Shown piece after piece: positions 27,047-36,863 of a stretch of DNA of 46,990 nt. This DNA comes from an uncultured Paracoccaceae bacterium. GTDB lineage: Bacteria > Pseudomonadota > Alphaproteobacteria > Rhodobacterales > Rhodobacteraceae. Made by a program: the position numbers and the translations under genes. The notes below the pieces were generated by a model. It was not told the DNA's origin. It did not search any database and saw only the letters and a list, made by a program, of their open reading frames with translations. The DNA lies in NCBI GenBank assembly GCA_905182355.1, contig CAJJBH010000073.1, forward strand, positions 1-46,990, given 5' to 3'. How positions within the stretch are numbered: position 1 is the first letter of the stretch; each line of letters starts with the position of its first letter.

Positions 27047-28676
27047 CTAGCGCAGCACCATTTCTTCGGGCCAAGTGATTGTTGTGCCCAAATTAACCGA
27101 TTGGGTTTCGCCAGCTTTAATATCTAGTTTCCAATGTAAAACGCCGCGCTGGTCTTTGTGATCCGTAGTGGTCGGTTGCGGTGCCGCTGACCAGTCGATG
27201 GTTAGATCCTCCTGCTCCGTAAATGGCACACGGTCCAACAATGAAACCGTCCATTCCTTATTAGTCAGATTTTCGACGTCGATACGCACGGTTTCTGTGT
27301 TTTCGTTGGACCGCAAGATGATGCCGCGATCCCCTTCGTTTTTGTCCAAAATGGTACGTGTGAGGCGCAAACCGTGAATTGGACCAAAGCCGATTTCAGT
27401 TTCAGCACCGGGTACGATTTGGTTAACAAACGTTTCAGCGATCAGGCGGTCATCGACATAGAGTTTAGCCCGTGCGGGTAATAAACGCTCACCACTGGTA
27501 TTGGCAAAAGACACCATGCGGAAGGCGGTCTCGTTATTTAGAGGGATCGCACGGGCCTCGATGGCGGCGTCAAAATTGAGAGTGCCAAGCGCGACACGGG
27601 TAAAGTCATTACTGCTGTATACGGACATTGGATAATCAAAGGTGTATTGGGCTGTGATCCCAGATAGATCTGCAAACATTGCGGCTTCTTCAAGAATGAC
27701 TGGCGCTTCGATGATGAGTTCGCTGACACCGTCGGACTCTAGTTGTAATCTCGATTGTGAGGAGAATTTGGCAGTTGGCGCTACTTCTGAAATCCGCAAA
27801 CGCTTTGGGTGAACCAAATTTGGTTCTGGTCGTTCTCGAAGTACCACTGTCGATAGCGTCAGGTTCACATCTGCCCAATGCTCTCCCGAACTTTGGAGGA
27901 TCATTGCGCCACGTTCAACAACCAGTTTTGGTGTGTCGTCAGTGGTGAGGCGTAGATCATAAACAGGTTGCCAGATCGAATCAGTGATTAAGTATTTTAT
28001 GCTAAGGTCGGTGGTTGTCGCTTCAGGGACCGAGACGGTGAGCGTCAGTTGTGCAAAGATTTCAGAGGGGGGCAATAAAGCCTTCAAGATGCGCTGGGTC
28101 TCAACAACAGTTTTTTGCAAGTCGGGAAGGTCTTTGCCTAGTGCTCGTGCTAAAATGTCAGCCTGTTGGATTGCTTTTGGGCGTTTAATGTTTATTCGAA
28201 ATCATACGAGACAGATCGCGCAGGGTATCTATCCCATCCGGTAATGTTTCGCTTTTTGCTAGAGATTTCAGGAATTCGATCTGCGTCAGTGCAGCTGATT
28301 TAACCAATAAGTTTCCTGCGATTTCATCGTTGAGTGTATCGATGGCGTCGCGCGCAATATCCAAATTTTCTTTGGCAGCTTTGTATTCGACAGTTTCTGG
28401 ATCAGCACGTGGCGTCGGCGTTTCATCTTGCCATTTCCCTGAGATGAGGGTGGCGTTGGGTAAGTTGATTTCCGGTGCAGGGAGATCATCAAGTGTGGGC
28501 CGCATGTCTGGGATTACAATGTCATGGATGCCTGCGGGCAAAGTGATTTTCCCTTTGCGCGTGACCTCGGCACCCTGTGTAAAAACAGTGACGTCTGTCG
28601 GTACTATCCTTGCGACGATGGTGTCGGCGAAGACGAAAGACGGAGAGACAGAAAGCAGAAGGGCGATGAAGCGCAT
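27047..28676 (-). pseudogene. DUF4140/DUF4139 (mucoidy-inhibitor-like) exported protein, frameshifted
   Basis: Two frames together spell one protein. The N-terminal part (28676 down to 28185) has a signal peptide (MRFIALLLSVSPSFVFAD), then a DUF4140-type domain with FTQGAEVTRKGKITLPAG, then a coiled-coil segment. The C-terminal part (open from about 28205 down to 27047) continues the coiled coil and the DUF4139 beta domain, including ITDSIWQPVYDLRL. The first frame ends at TAA 28185-28187; the second is shifted by one base, and the overlap zone is about 28185-28210. No slippery heptamer is seen, so this is a true frameshift mutation or a base-calling error rather than programmed frameshifting. 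Confidence 0.8.
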
Positions 28677-28735
28677 TTTGGGAAATACCTTTGATCAAAA
28701 TTATTGCTTAAAATCTACACGGCCTTTCCCAAAAG

Positions 28736-28763
28736 AAAAAGGGCACCGGTTGGCACCCCTTTG
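28736..28763 (-). terminator. Rho-independent terminator after asd
   Basis: On the minus strand, AAAGGG pairs with CCCTTT around an inner TGCC/GGTG helix with two wobble pairs and one bulged G, and TTTTT follows. It lies 24 bases after the asd stop. Confidence 0.7.
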
Positions 28764-28786
28764 AATGTTCAGATTTTTGGTGGATA

Positions 28787-29809
28787 TCAGCCTTTTTTCA
28801 AGACCCGCGCGCCGAGCGTTTCTGCAATCTGCACTGCGTTCAAGGCAGCACCTTTGCGCAGATTGTCAGACACGCACCACAAGTTCAAACCGTTGTCGAT
28901 TGTGCTGTCTTGACGGATGCGGCTGATAAAGGTCGCATAGTCGCCAACGCATTCAACGGGTGTGACATAGCCGCCGTCTTCGCGTTTATCGATCACCATG
29001 ACGCCTGGCGCTTCGCGCAGGATATCGCGGGCTTCGTCTTCGTCGAGGAACTCTTCGAACTCGATGTTGATCGCTTCAGAGTGGCCGACGAATACTGGAA
29101 CCCGCACGCAAGTCGCGGTGATTTTGATGCTTTTGTCGATAATCTTTTTCGTTTCCGCGACCATCTTCCACTCTTCTTTGGTGGTGCCGTCTTCCATGAA
29201 CACGTCGATGTGTGGGATCACGTTAAACGCAATCTGCTTGGTGAACATTTTTGGTGGAACTTCAGATGTCGGATTGTAGATCGACTTGGTTTGATCCCAA
29301 AGCTCGTCTGCACCTTCCTTGCCCGCGCCGGATACGGATTGGTAGGTCGACACAACAACGCGCTTAATCTTGGCGCGGTCATGCAAAGGCTTCAACGCTA
29401 CAACCATCTGCGCGGTTGAACAATTGGGGTTCGCGATGATGTTTTTCTTGTAATAATCATGCACGGCTTCTGGGTTCACTTCAGGAACAACCAGCGGAAC
29501 GTCTGGATCATAGCGGTATAGGGACGAGTTATCGATTACGATGCAGCCGGTTTTAGCCGCAACTGGAGCATATTTTTTGGTCGCATCGGAACCGACGGCG
29601 AACAGGGCAATATCCCAACCCGTGAAGTCAAATGTATCAAGGTCCTTCGTCTTCAATGTCTTGTCACCGAATGACACATCCGTACCCAAAGATCGGCGGG
29701 ATGCCAAAACGGCAAGCTCGTCCACTGGGAACTGACGTTCATCCAGAATGTTTAACATTTCGCGGCCCACATTACCTGTGGCTCCGACTACGACTACGCG
29801 GTAACCCAT
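28787..29809 (-). CDS. asd: Aspartate-semialdehyde dehydrogenase
   Basis: Asd reduces aspartyl phosphate to aspartate semialdehyde, the branch point to lysine/diaminopimelate, threonine and methionine. The 340 aa show the NADP-binding VVVGATGNVGREML at the N-terminus and the active-site Cys in IIANPNCSTAQMVVAL. A substrate-binding stretch with RVPVFVGHSEAINIEFEE follows. GGAG lies eight bases before ATG 29809. It stands alone, with its own terminator. Confidence 0.97.
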   Translation of the reverse strand: MGYRVVVVGATGNVGREMLNILDERQFPVDELAVLASRRSLGTDVSFGDKTLKTKDLDTFDFTGWDIALFAVGSDATKKYAPVAAKTGCIVIDNSSLYRYDPDVPLVVPEVNPEAVHDYYKKNIIANPNCSTAQMVVALKPLHDRAKIKRVVVSTYQSVSGAGKEGADELWDQTKSIYNPTSEVPPKMFTKQIAFNVIPHIDVFMEDGTTKEEWKMVAETKKIIDKSIKITATCVRVPVFVGHSEAINIEFEEFLDEDEARDILREAPGVMVIDKREDGGYVTPVECVGDYATFISRIRQDSTIDNGLNLWCVSDNLRKGAALNAVQIAETLGARVLKKG

Positions 29810-29915
29810 CTGCTGAACTCCAATATAAATGAGGATGGTCAGCGCCCTTTATACCCGAATCTGAGTGGGGGGAAGGGGCCGTGCTGCATTGCCGCAAATG
29901 TGATGTTGCTTTGAC

Positions 29916-31088
29916 TTAGTCGGTGTTGTCTTGGGAGAAAAAATAAAGAGCCAAGCCAATGATGAGCAGAACTGCAAAAAGCAGGAACACCGCAGCATAA
30001 GGTGCGAGGGTATTCCCTCCTTTGTAGGAATCATGCAGGGGTCGTGCGATCAATTGCGCAAGACCAACACCGCCAATGCTAAACATGTTCAAAAGCGTGA
30101 CGCCGCGTCCTGTTAGGTGTGCAGGGAAGAACCCCTTGCCGTGTGCGATGACGACTGGGAACGTCGCGCCAAAGAATCCGACGCCACACATCAATGCGAC
30201 GGCAAGAATGTAGGAAGACGCGCCGAAGGAATATAGGCCTAACAAGCAAGTTAGGGTCAAGATATTGCCCGCAAAGATAACCCACTTACGCGTGCCAAAC
30301 CAACGATCTAGCGGACCATATATGAACACACCACCGATCATTGCGATGCCCATGATCAAGGCTGCTATGCCGATCTGACTGCTTGTCATGCCATGCACAT
30401 CGTTCAAATAAGGACCCATCCATGCGCCCCGAATCGCGGCGGCTGGAACATATCCAACGATTGCAATTGGCGCGATAAGCCAAATCGCCTTGATGCGAAG
30501 GATGTCCAAAAGGGACCCTTTGGTTTGCGTGACGATTTGCTCTGGATCTTTGACCGTCAGCTGGACCGCGACTGCAATAATGGCGCAAAGGACAGCGAGA
30601 CCAACCATAGTCGCACGCCATCCGATCATCGTTTCTGCAAACGCCATTGGATAGGAGGCCAACAAGTTTCCGAACGTCCCAACTCCGATCATAGACGCAG
30701 CTAGTGTCGCAAACTGGATTGGCGGAAATTCACGAGCGAAGATGTAGTAGGACGCCATCAGCACCGGTGCGCAGCCAACGCCAATCAACACCATTGCAAT
30801 GTTGATATGCAAGGCAGATCCAGCAAAGGCAAAGATCAAAGATCCACCAGTGCCACCGACTAACAAAAGAATTGATGCTGTGCGTTTGGGGCCGTGTGTG
30901 TCCAACGCCCAACCGACAGGAATTTGCATAGCGGCAAAGCTGATGAACCAAAGGCCACTGGCGGTGGCAAGCGCTTCGGGTCCTATGCTCAATTCGTTTT
31001 CTAACGGCACACTGATTACGGCCAAAAAGGCGCGGAAAAATTGGCTTAAGACATAGGCCAATGCCAGCGTTAGCAATCCAAGGTACAT
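29916..31088 (-). CDS. Major facilitator superfamily transporter, 390 aa
   Basis: This is a twelve-span MFS permease. The loop after span 2 reads GWALDTHGPKRTA, the usual conserved MFS motif with Asp and basic residues. The sequence style (YVLSQFFRAFLAVISVPLE at the start) matches a group of MFS proteins common in marine alphaproteobacteria with no assigned substrate. It is unlike the other MFS protein at 12.5-13.8 kb, so the two are not recent duplicates. It is divergent from the DUF3095 gene. Confidence 0.88.
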   Translation of the reverse strand: MYLGLLTLALAYVLSQFFRAFLAVISVPLENELSIGPEALATASGLWFISFAAMQIPVGWALDTHGPKRTASILLLVGGTGGSLIFAFAGSALHINIAMVLIGVGCAPVLMASYYIFAREFPPIQFATLAASMIGVGTFGNLLASYPMAFAETMIGWRATMVGLAVLCAIIAVAVQLTVKDPEQIVTQTKGSLLDILRIKAIWLIAPIAIVGYVPAAAIRGAWMGPYLNDVHGMTSSQIGIAALIMGIAMIGGVFIYGPLDRWFGTRKWVIFAGNILTLTCLLGLYSFGASSYILAVALMCGVGFFGATFPVVIAHGKGFFPAHLTGRGVTLLNMFSIGGVGLAQLIARPLHDSYKGGNTLAPYAAVFLLFAVLLIIGLALYFFSQDNTD

Positions 31089-31196
31089 CTGAAAAAGTCT
31101 TTCTACTTGTTAGCAATTGGGTGACATGCTGCTAACTGTTGTGCAAGGCTCGTGTTTCGCTGTGCCGCTGTAATAATTTTAAGAAGGACCGATGAG

Positions 31197-32336
31197 ATGG
31201 TTGATGGCTTCAAGTTTTATGATGATCTGCCGCACCATGACAGTTTTGAGACACTTGTGGACGCGAGAAATTATTCGCCCCTGCCTGATGATTGGGTTGT
31301 CGGGACATCAGATATTGTCAGTTCGACCAAGGCTATTTCCGCAGGAAAATATAAGACGGTGAACATGATTGGTGCTGCGGTAATTTCTGCCCAGATCAAC
31401 GCGGCCGCCGGGCGTGCATTGCCCTACATTTTTGGGGGTGACGGTGCCGCTTTTGCTTGTCCACCAGAACACGCAGAAACCGCAGGCCAAGCTTTAGCTG
31501 CAGTGCAAGCATGGGCGGGGGACGAATTTGGGATGCAGTTACGTGTTGCGATGACGGCAGTATCTGAAATCCGTGCGAAGGGGTTTGACGTTACAGTTGC
31601 ACGACATCAAGCTTCCGAGGGTGTGGATTACGCGATGTTCCAAGGCGGTGGTATTTCGTGGGCAGAGGCGCAAATGAAAGCGGGGCATAACGGCTTGCCC
31701 AAAGCGCCCAGCGGAACACAGCCAAATCTGACAGGGTTGTCTTGCAGGTGGAGCCATATGAAATCTCGCAGTGGTACAATTCTGTCCGTCGTGATTGATC
31801 AAGTCGATGGGAGTGGTACTGACGATTTTGCCGATCTGTGCCGAAACGTACTGGGTCGTGTGCACCATTTGGATAGGGCAGGTCATCCGGCCCCTGTGGA
31901 TGGGCCTGGGATTCAATGGCCCCCTAAGGATACCAAATTAGATGCTCAAGTCAGCCGCGCTGGTAGTGATTTGGGCAAACGAAAGCGTCAGGTTTTGATG
32001 GAAACTGCTTTGGCTTGGGTGATCCTTAAGCTTGGTTTCAAAGTCGGCGGCTTTGACCCAAAGAAGTACAAACAAGAAGTAGCTGGCAATGCGGATTTCC
32101 GCAAATTTGATGACGGTCTGAAAATGACCATAGATTGCGATGACGCGACGGTCACGGATTTACGCGCGATACTAGACGTCGCGGTTAAGGCAGGAACCAT
32201 TCGGTATGGTCTACACCAGCAGGACGAGGCGATGATGACTTGTATCGTGCCATCTGCAATGCAAAACGATCATGTACATTTTATCGATGGCGCTTCGGGT
32301 GGTTACACCCAAGCCGCTGCAGCAATCAAAGCTTAG
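31197..32336 (+). CDS. DUF3095 family protein with class III cyclase-like motifs, 379 aa
   Basis: I place the start at ATG 31197 after AAGAAGGA; the ORF opens earlier (31152), but that extension lacks a ribosome site. The N-terminal half has TSDIVSSTKAISAGKYK (Asp39) and, 43 residues later, YIFGGDGAAF (Asp82). This pattern of D-I-x-x-S-T and G-G-D-x, with two metal Asp about 44 residues apart, is how class III nucleotide cyclases bind metal. The remaining family features do not identify a substrate. Cyclase activity is inference from motif spacing. It converges with the aldolase gene, with an 11-base overlap of the 3' ends. Confidence 0.85.
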   Translation: MVDGFKFYDDLPHHDSFETLVDARNYSPLPDDWVVGTSDIVSSTKAISAGKYKTVNMIGAAVISAQINAAAGRALPYIFGGDGAAFACPPEHAETAGQALAAVQAWAGDEFGMQLRVAMTAVSEIRAKGFDVTVARHQASEGVDYAMFQGGGISWAEAQMKAGHNGLPKAPSGTQPNLTGLSCRWSHMKSRSGTILSVVIDQVDGSGTDDFADLCRNVLGRVHHLDRAGHPAPVDGPGIQWPPKDTKLDAQVSRAGSDLGKRKRQVLMETALAWVILKLGFKVGGFDPKKYKQEVAGNADFRKFDDGLKMTIDCDDATVTDLRAILDVAVKAGTIRYGLHQQDEAMMTCIVPSAMQNDHVHFIDGASGGYTQAAAAIKA

Positions 32337-33099
32337 ATTTCCACTTCGCTGAAAGCGCGCTTGCAGTCGTGGTTAACGTAATCATGTCGATCCCGACGGC
32401 TACAAAACGTGCACCTGCGTCCAAGGATTTTTGCGTCATCTCATCATTTAGGCTTAAAATGCCGGGTGCCTTGCCGCTCGCTGCAATCTTTTCGATAGAG
32501 CTCATGATTACCTTTTGCATATCTGGATGCATCATATCACTCATATGACCCAGGTCAGCTGACAAATCAGCAGGGCCGATAAAGACCCCGTCGATGCCAT
32601 CGATTTTTAGGATTTCATCCAACGCCTCAAGCCCTGCGCGATTTTCCACCTGAACCAGCAGGCAGATTTGTTCGTCAGCTGTTTTGCCGTAATCAGGAAT
32701 TTTTCCAAATCCACCAGCGCGTGTTGTAACGTATCCTACGCCACGAATTCCGTCTGGTGGATACCGACAAGCACGCACCAGTTCACGCGCTTCCTCTGCA
32801 CTCTCAACCATAGGAACTAGGATGGTTTGAGCGCCGATATCGAGAACTTGTTTTATGATCCACGTTTCACCAATAGGCACCCGTACAACGGCTGTGCTGG
32901 GGCTGGTATCAAGTGCAATCAGCTGTTCGCGAAGGGAACGAATGTCGTTGGGCGAATGCTCAGAATCAACCAACAACCAGTCAAAGCCAGTTGTACCCAT
33001 TGCCTCGGTCGAGAAACTGTTGGCAAGGCTAAGCCAGCAACCAATGACGGTTTCGCCGTTGGCGAGTGCTTGTTTGAACGTGTTTATTGGTGCAGGCAT
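32326..33099 (-). CDS. HpcH/HpaI family aldolase, 257 aa
   Basis: This is a class II aldolase of the HpcH/HpaI type, splitting 2-keto-3-deoxy acids to pyruvate and an aldehyde with a divalent metal. The TIM-barrel motifs are intact: WLLVDSEHSPND, the Arg/Pro of VVRVPIGE, the metal Glu in LVQVENRAGLEAL, and the metal Asp in VFIGPADLSADLG. Good spacing from AGGAG to ATG 33099 fixes the start. The actual substrate is unknown. Confidence 0.93.
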   Translation of the reverse strand: MPAPINTFKQALANGETVIGCWLSLANSFSTEAMGTTGFDWLLVDSEHSPNDIRSLREQLIALDTSPSTAVVRVPIGETWIIKQVLDIGAQTILVPMVESAEEARELVRACRYPPDGIRGVGYVTTRAGGFGKIPDYGKTADEQICLLVQVENRAGLEALDEILKIDGIDGVFIGPADLSADLGHMSDMMHPDMQKVIMSSIEKIAASGKAPGILSLNDEMTQKSLDAGARFVAVGIDMITLTTTASALSAKWKSKL

Positions 33100-33113
33100 T
33101 TACTGGCTCCTAA

Positions 33114-33145
33114 GCGGGCTTGGGTTAATTGCATCCTAAGCCCGC
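33114..33145 (-). repeat. 8-bp perfect inverted repeat in the leader of the aldolase gene
   Basis: GCGGGCTT (33114-33121) and AAGCCCGC (33138-33145) are exact reverse complements around 16 bases, just before the AGGAG ribosome site of the aldolase gene on the minus strand. There is no T-run, so it is either a weak terminator for the winged-helix gene upstream or a leader hairpin. Confidence 0.45.
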
Positions 33146-33167
33146 CAAGATTGGTTTGACCAGAGCC

Positions 33168-33872
33168 TTAAAGGACTTTGATGACGTCTTTACCAACGGC
33201 CAGCATGTAACCGCGTCTTGCGACATTCTTCACCAAAAGTTCGCTGACCATCTGATTACCCAACGTATCACGCAGGCGTTTAATGCGCGTCGCGCCGGCG
33301 GCTTCGTCGCATTCAGACGGTGACCTGCCTGAAATCATCCCTTCGATTTCAGAACCGGACAAAATATCATCGTCCATGCGGGCTTCAGCCAGGATCGACA
33401 TAGTCTCCATCGCGGCATCGGTTAGTTTGAAGCCAAGGTTGTTAAGGTAGACGGTATTTTCTTCACGACTGATGAGCAGTGAATTTACTTCGATTCCAGC
33501 GCGTTCGATCCGCGCCATGCGGCGGTTCAGAATAACCAGCATAACAAGGAAGACAAGCGATGCGATCAAAAGGGCGGTGGCGAAGACCAACAGCACAAAA
33601 ATGATGCTGCGATAACTAGATAGCACATCAGAAAATGCTGTGCCTGATTGCGCGAGGATCTCAAGAAGTTTGATTTCGGATTGTTCCGTCAAACCATCGT
33701 TAGACGTAAAGATGTCTTCAACGCGTTGGTTGAACGCATTGGCATCAGGAAGATTGTAAAAAAGTAGGATCGCTGCCAGCAGCAGGATAATCACAATGGC
33801 AGCTAACCCGAACCCGACCAAACGGGTTCCGGTGCTGCGTACTTCAGAAGCGAAGGTAGTACGGTCCTGCAC
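33168..33872 (-). CDS. Membrane protein with two transmembrane spans and C-terminal winged-helix domain, 234 aa
   Basis: The best start is GTG 33872, preceded by AAAGGA at six bases. The protein has a hydrophobic span at about residues 18-40, a short external loop, and a second span at about 90-113. The cytoplasmic tail (about 120-234) reads like an OmpR/PhoB-type winged helix: LGFKLTDAAMETMSIL, a turn with LSGSEIEGM, then ATRIKRLRDTLG and NVARRGYMLAV (the wing). This is ToxR/CadC-like in parts, but with the DNA-binding end C-terminal. Its 5' end overlaps the small secreted-protein gene by 29 bases. A role as a membrane-bound transcription regulator is inference. Confidence 0.7.
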   Translation of the reverse strand: MQDRTTFASEVRSTGTRLVGFGLAAIVIILLLAAILLFYNLPDANAFNQRVEDIFTSNDGLTEQSEIKLLEILAQSGTAFSDVLSSYRSIIFVLLVFATALLIASLVFLVMLVILNRRMARIERAGIEVNSLLISREENTVYLNNLGFKLTDAAMETMSILAEARMDDDILSGSEIEGMISGRSPSECDEAAGATRIKRLRDTLGNQMVSELLVKNVARRGYMLAVGKDVIKVL

Positions 33873-34134
33873 TCTGTTTCCTTTCTGCGAGGCCATCTGC
33901 CGCGAATGTGGAGAGTATAGAGAGCAACGTCCAGCCCTGTGCGGCAAGTCGTGATGCCAACTCAGATCTGGCTGATGCGTTTGAGCAAGAGCCGTTTATC
34001 TGGGCAATACCATAATGCAGCCGCAAAGGGTTGTCTCGCTTGGCCTTATAATCAGCAAAGCAGTCGGCTGCGAGGCCGGGTGATGCTAGCAGCAGACTGA
34101 CCGCTGTGCAAAGGGGGATGAGTGTATGTTTCAT
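33844..34134 (-). CDS. Small secreted protein, 96 aa
   Basis: The start is ATG 34134. A signal peptide ends near ASPGLAAD, and the mature protein is about 73 residues with two Cys (ADCFADY and NGSCSNAS) that could form a disulfide. The sequence KRDNPLRLHYG and the C-terminal YYLRF look like a family conserved in Rhodobacteraceae with no assigned function. The 3' end overlaps the start of the winged-helix gene, so both are translated from one message. It could be a periplasmic partner of that protein. Confidence 0.75.
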   Translation of the reverse strand: MKHTLIPLCTAVSLLLASPGLAADCFADYKAKRDNPLRLHYGIAQINGSCSNASARSELASRLAAQGWTLLSILSTFAADGLAERKQSAGPYYLRF

Positions 34135-34167
34135 GAGACCGATCATGCGCCTGTGTGTGTTGTTATT

Positions 34168-34220
34168 CAATATCAACGGCAGCCTAACCCTAACGATATT
34201 GGATAACACTGCGCTGTTAT
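34168..34220. promoter_or_regulatory. Two inverted repeats in the divergent promoter between the two secreted-protein genes
   Basis: CAATATC (34168-34174) and GATATTG (34195-34201) form a 7-bp inverted repeat with a 20-base centre. ATAACA (34203-34208) and TGTTAT (34215-34220) form a 6-bp one with a 6-base centre. Both sit in the 175-base gap between divergent genes. They are candidate binding sites for the neighbouring membrane winged-helix protein. Confidence 0.35.
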
Positions 34221-34309
34221 TGCCTGTCTGAACGGGATTGACTCAAGTTGGTTGCATACTGCCGCATCCTTCCAGTGGCATCCAAGATCTACTTTGAAAG
34301 GACGATCAC

Positions 34310-34789
34310 ATGTACAGTAAATTTATAGCGACCGTGGCAGCTGCCTCTATTTTAATAACTGGCTTGTCCGCCGCACCAGCCCGTGCAAATCAAGACGACG
34401 TGGGCCGCGCATTAGCTGCCCTTTTAGGTATCGCGATTGTTGGTGCGGTAATTCATGAGAACAAGAAGAACAAAAAACAACGTGCGCATGTCAAGCCAGC
34501 GCCGCGCCACAAAGTGCACAAGCCAGTTCAAAAGCAGCGTCACGTAAAACCGCGTCCATTACCGCGCCGCGTCTCTCAGCATCTCTTGCCAGGTCGTTGC
34601 TTGCGCAGCTTTGAAACACGTCGCGGAACAGCACGTATCTTTGGGCAGCGTTGTCTTGAGCGCCACTATGGATTTACCCACCGCTTGCCGCAGCATTGCG
34701 AACGCCGTGTGCGGACCGATCGCGGTTCCCGCAGTGGCTTTGGTGCAAACTGCCTGCGTAAGCAGGGTTACAAATTGGCGCGCCGCTAA
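34310..34789 (+). CDS. Secreted basic protein, 159 aa
   Basis: AAAGGA lies eight bases before ATG 34310. A signal peptide (IATVAAASILITGLSAAPARA) is followed by a short hydrophobic stretch (LAALLGIAIVGAVI), then a very basic Lys/His/Pro/Arg-rich linker. The final 65 residues contain four evenly placed Cys (GRCLRS, QRCLERHYG, QHCERRV, ANCLRKQG), likely two disulfides. The pattern recalls small secreted roseobacter proteins of unknown role. It has its own terminator. Confidence 0.8.
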   Translation: MYSKFIATVAAASILITGLSAAPARANQDDVGRALAALLGIAIVGAVIHENKKNKKQRAHVKPAPRHKVHKPVQKQRHVKPRPLPRRVSQHLLPGRCLRSFETRRGTARIFGQRCLERHYGFTHRLPQHCERRVRTDRGSRSGFGANCLRKQGYKLARR

Positions 34790-34829
34790 GGGCGTGACCT
34801 TTGCAGCATGTGTTTAGTGTTGCTGACTT

Positions 34830-34861
34830 GGGGAAGGTGTTCGGGCGCCTTCCCCTTTTTT
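34830..34861 (+). terminator. Rho-independent terminator after the secreted basic protein gene
   Basis: GGGGAAGG (34830-34837) pairs perfectly with CCTTCCCC (34848-34855), with two more inner pairs. TTTTTT follows. Confidence 0.92.
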
Positions 34862-34944
34862 ATGCGCTCTGCCAAAAGGAGGCAGTTGCGCTGTCGCTTG
34901 AAATTCTAAATTCCAGATGGAATTTGTGCCTTCGGTGAGAGTTT

Positions 34945-35581
34945 ATGTTGCAAATGAACGAGGATGACATGCCAGATTTTGTATTTGAGACTGAATTGGG
35001 ATGCCGTGTTGCAGGCGTTGATGAGGTTGGGCGTGGTCCTTTGGCGGGGCCAGTGACAGCTGCAGCTGTTGTTTTGGACCCCAGCTGTATTCCCGAAGGA
35101 TTAGACGATTCTAAAAAACTATCCGCAAAAAAGCGTTTGATTTTATATCAACAGCTTTTGATGTGTGCAGATGTTTCGATCGCCCATGCATCTGTAGCTG
35201 AAATCGATGAGATCAATATTTTGCGCGCGTCCCATTTGGCGATGGAGCGGGCGATTGCCGGATTGAAACGTGCGCCAGAGCACGTGTTGATCGACGGTAA
35301 TATGATTCCGCGCGGTTTGCGTCTTCCTGCGACCACATTGGTGAAAGGAGACAGCCGATCTGTGTCGATTGCAGCGGCCTCAATTGTGGCCAAAATATGT
35401 CGAGATCGTGTCCTAGTGGACTTTGCGCAACAGCACCCGGGCTATGGTTGGGAAACGAACATGGGTTATGGATCAAAAAGACACATGGATGCGTTGAAGA
35501 ATTTGGGGGTTACCCCACACCATAGACGTTCGTTCAAACCAGTACACAATATGTTGTATCAAGGAAAAATACTAACCAATT

Positions 35582-35583
<2 letters not shown>
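34945..35583 (+). CDS. rnhB: Ribonuclease HII
   Basis: RNase HII cuts RNA in RNA-DNA hybrids and starts removal of misincorporated ribonucleotides. Active-site motifs are intact: GVDEVGRGPLAGPV (Asp and Glu), DDSKKLS, VLIDGN (Asp), and AAASIVAKICRD. The start is ATG 34945 with GGTGAGAG upstream; ATG 34969, preceded by GAGG, is an alternative that drops eight residues. The rnhB-ccrM order is also seen in other alphaproteobacteria. Confidence 0.95.
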
Positions 35584-36793
<1,210 letters not shown>

Positions 36794-36830
36794 TCTGAAC
36801 TCCACACCACCAGTTTCATGAACACCGCCG

Positions 36831-36863
36831 GTGCCTGTGGCCTTTATCTAAGGCCACAGGCAC
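36831..36863 (+). terminator. 14-bp perfect hairpin after ccrM
   Basis: Bases 36831-36844 and 36850-36863 are exact reverse complements with a TATCT loop. There is no T-run, so it probably protects the 3' end or works with the terminator ten bases further on. Confidence 0.7.

Noticed and set aside
28185-28210. Programmed ribosomal frameshifting joining the two DUF4139 frames.
   Set aside because: No slippery heptamer and no clear downstream pseudoknot or hairpin at the junction; an indel or base-calling error is simpler.
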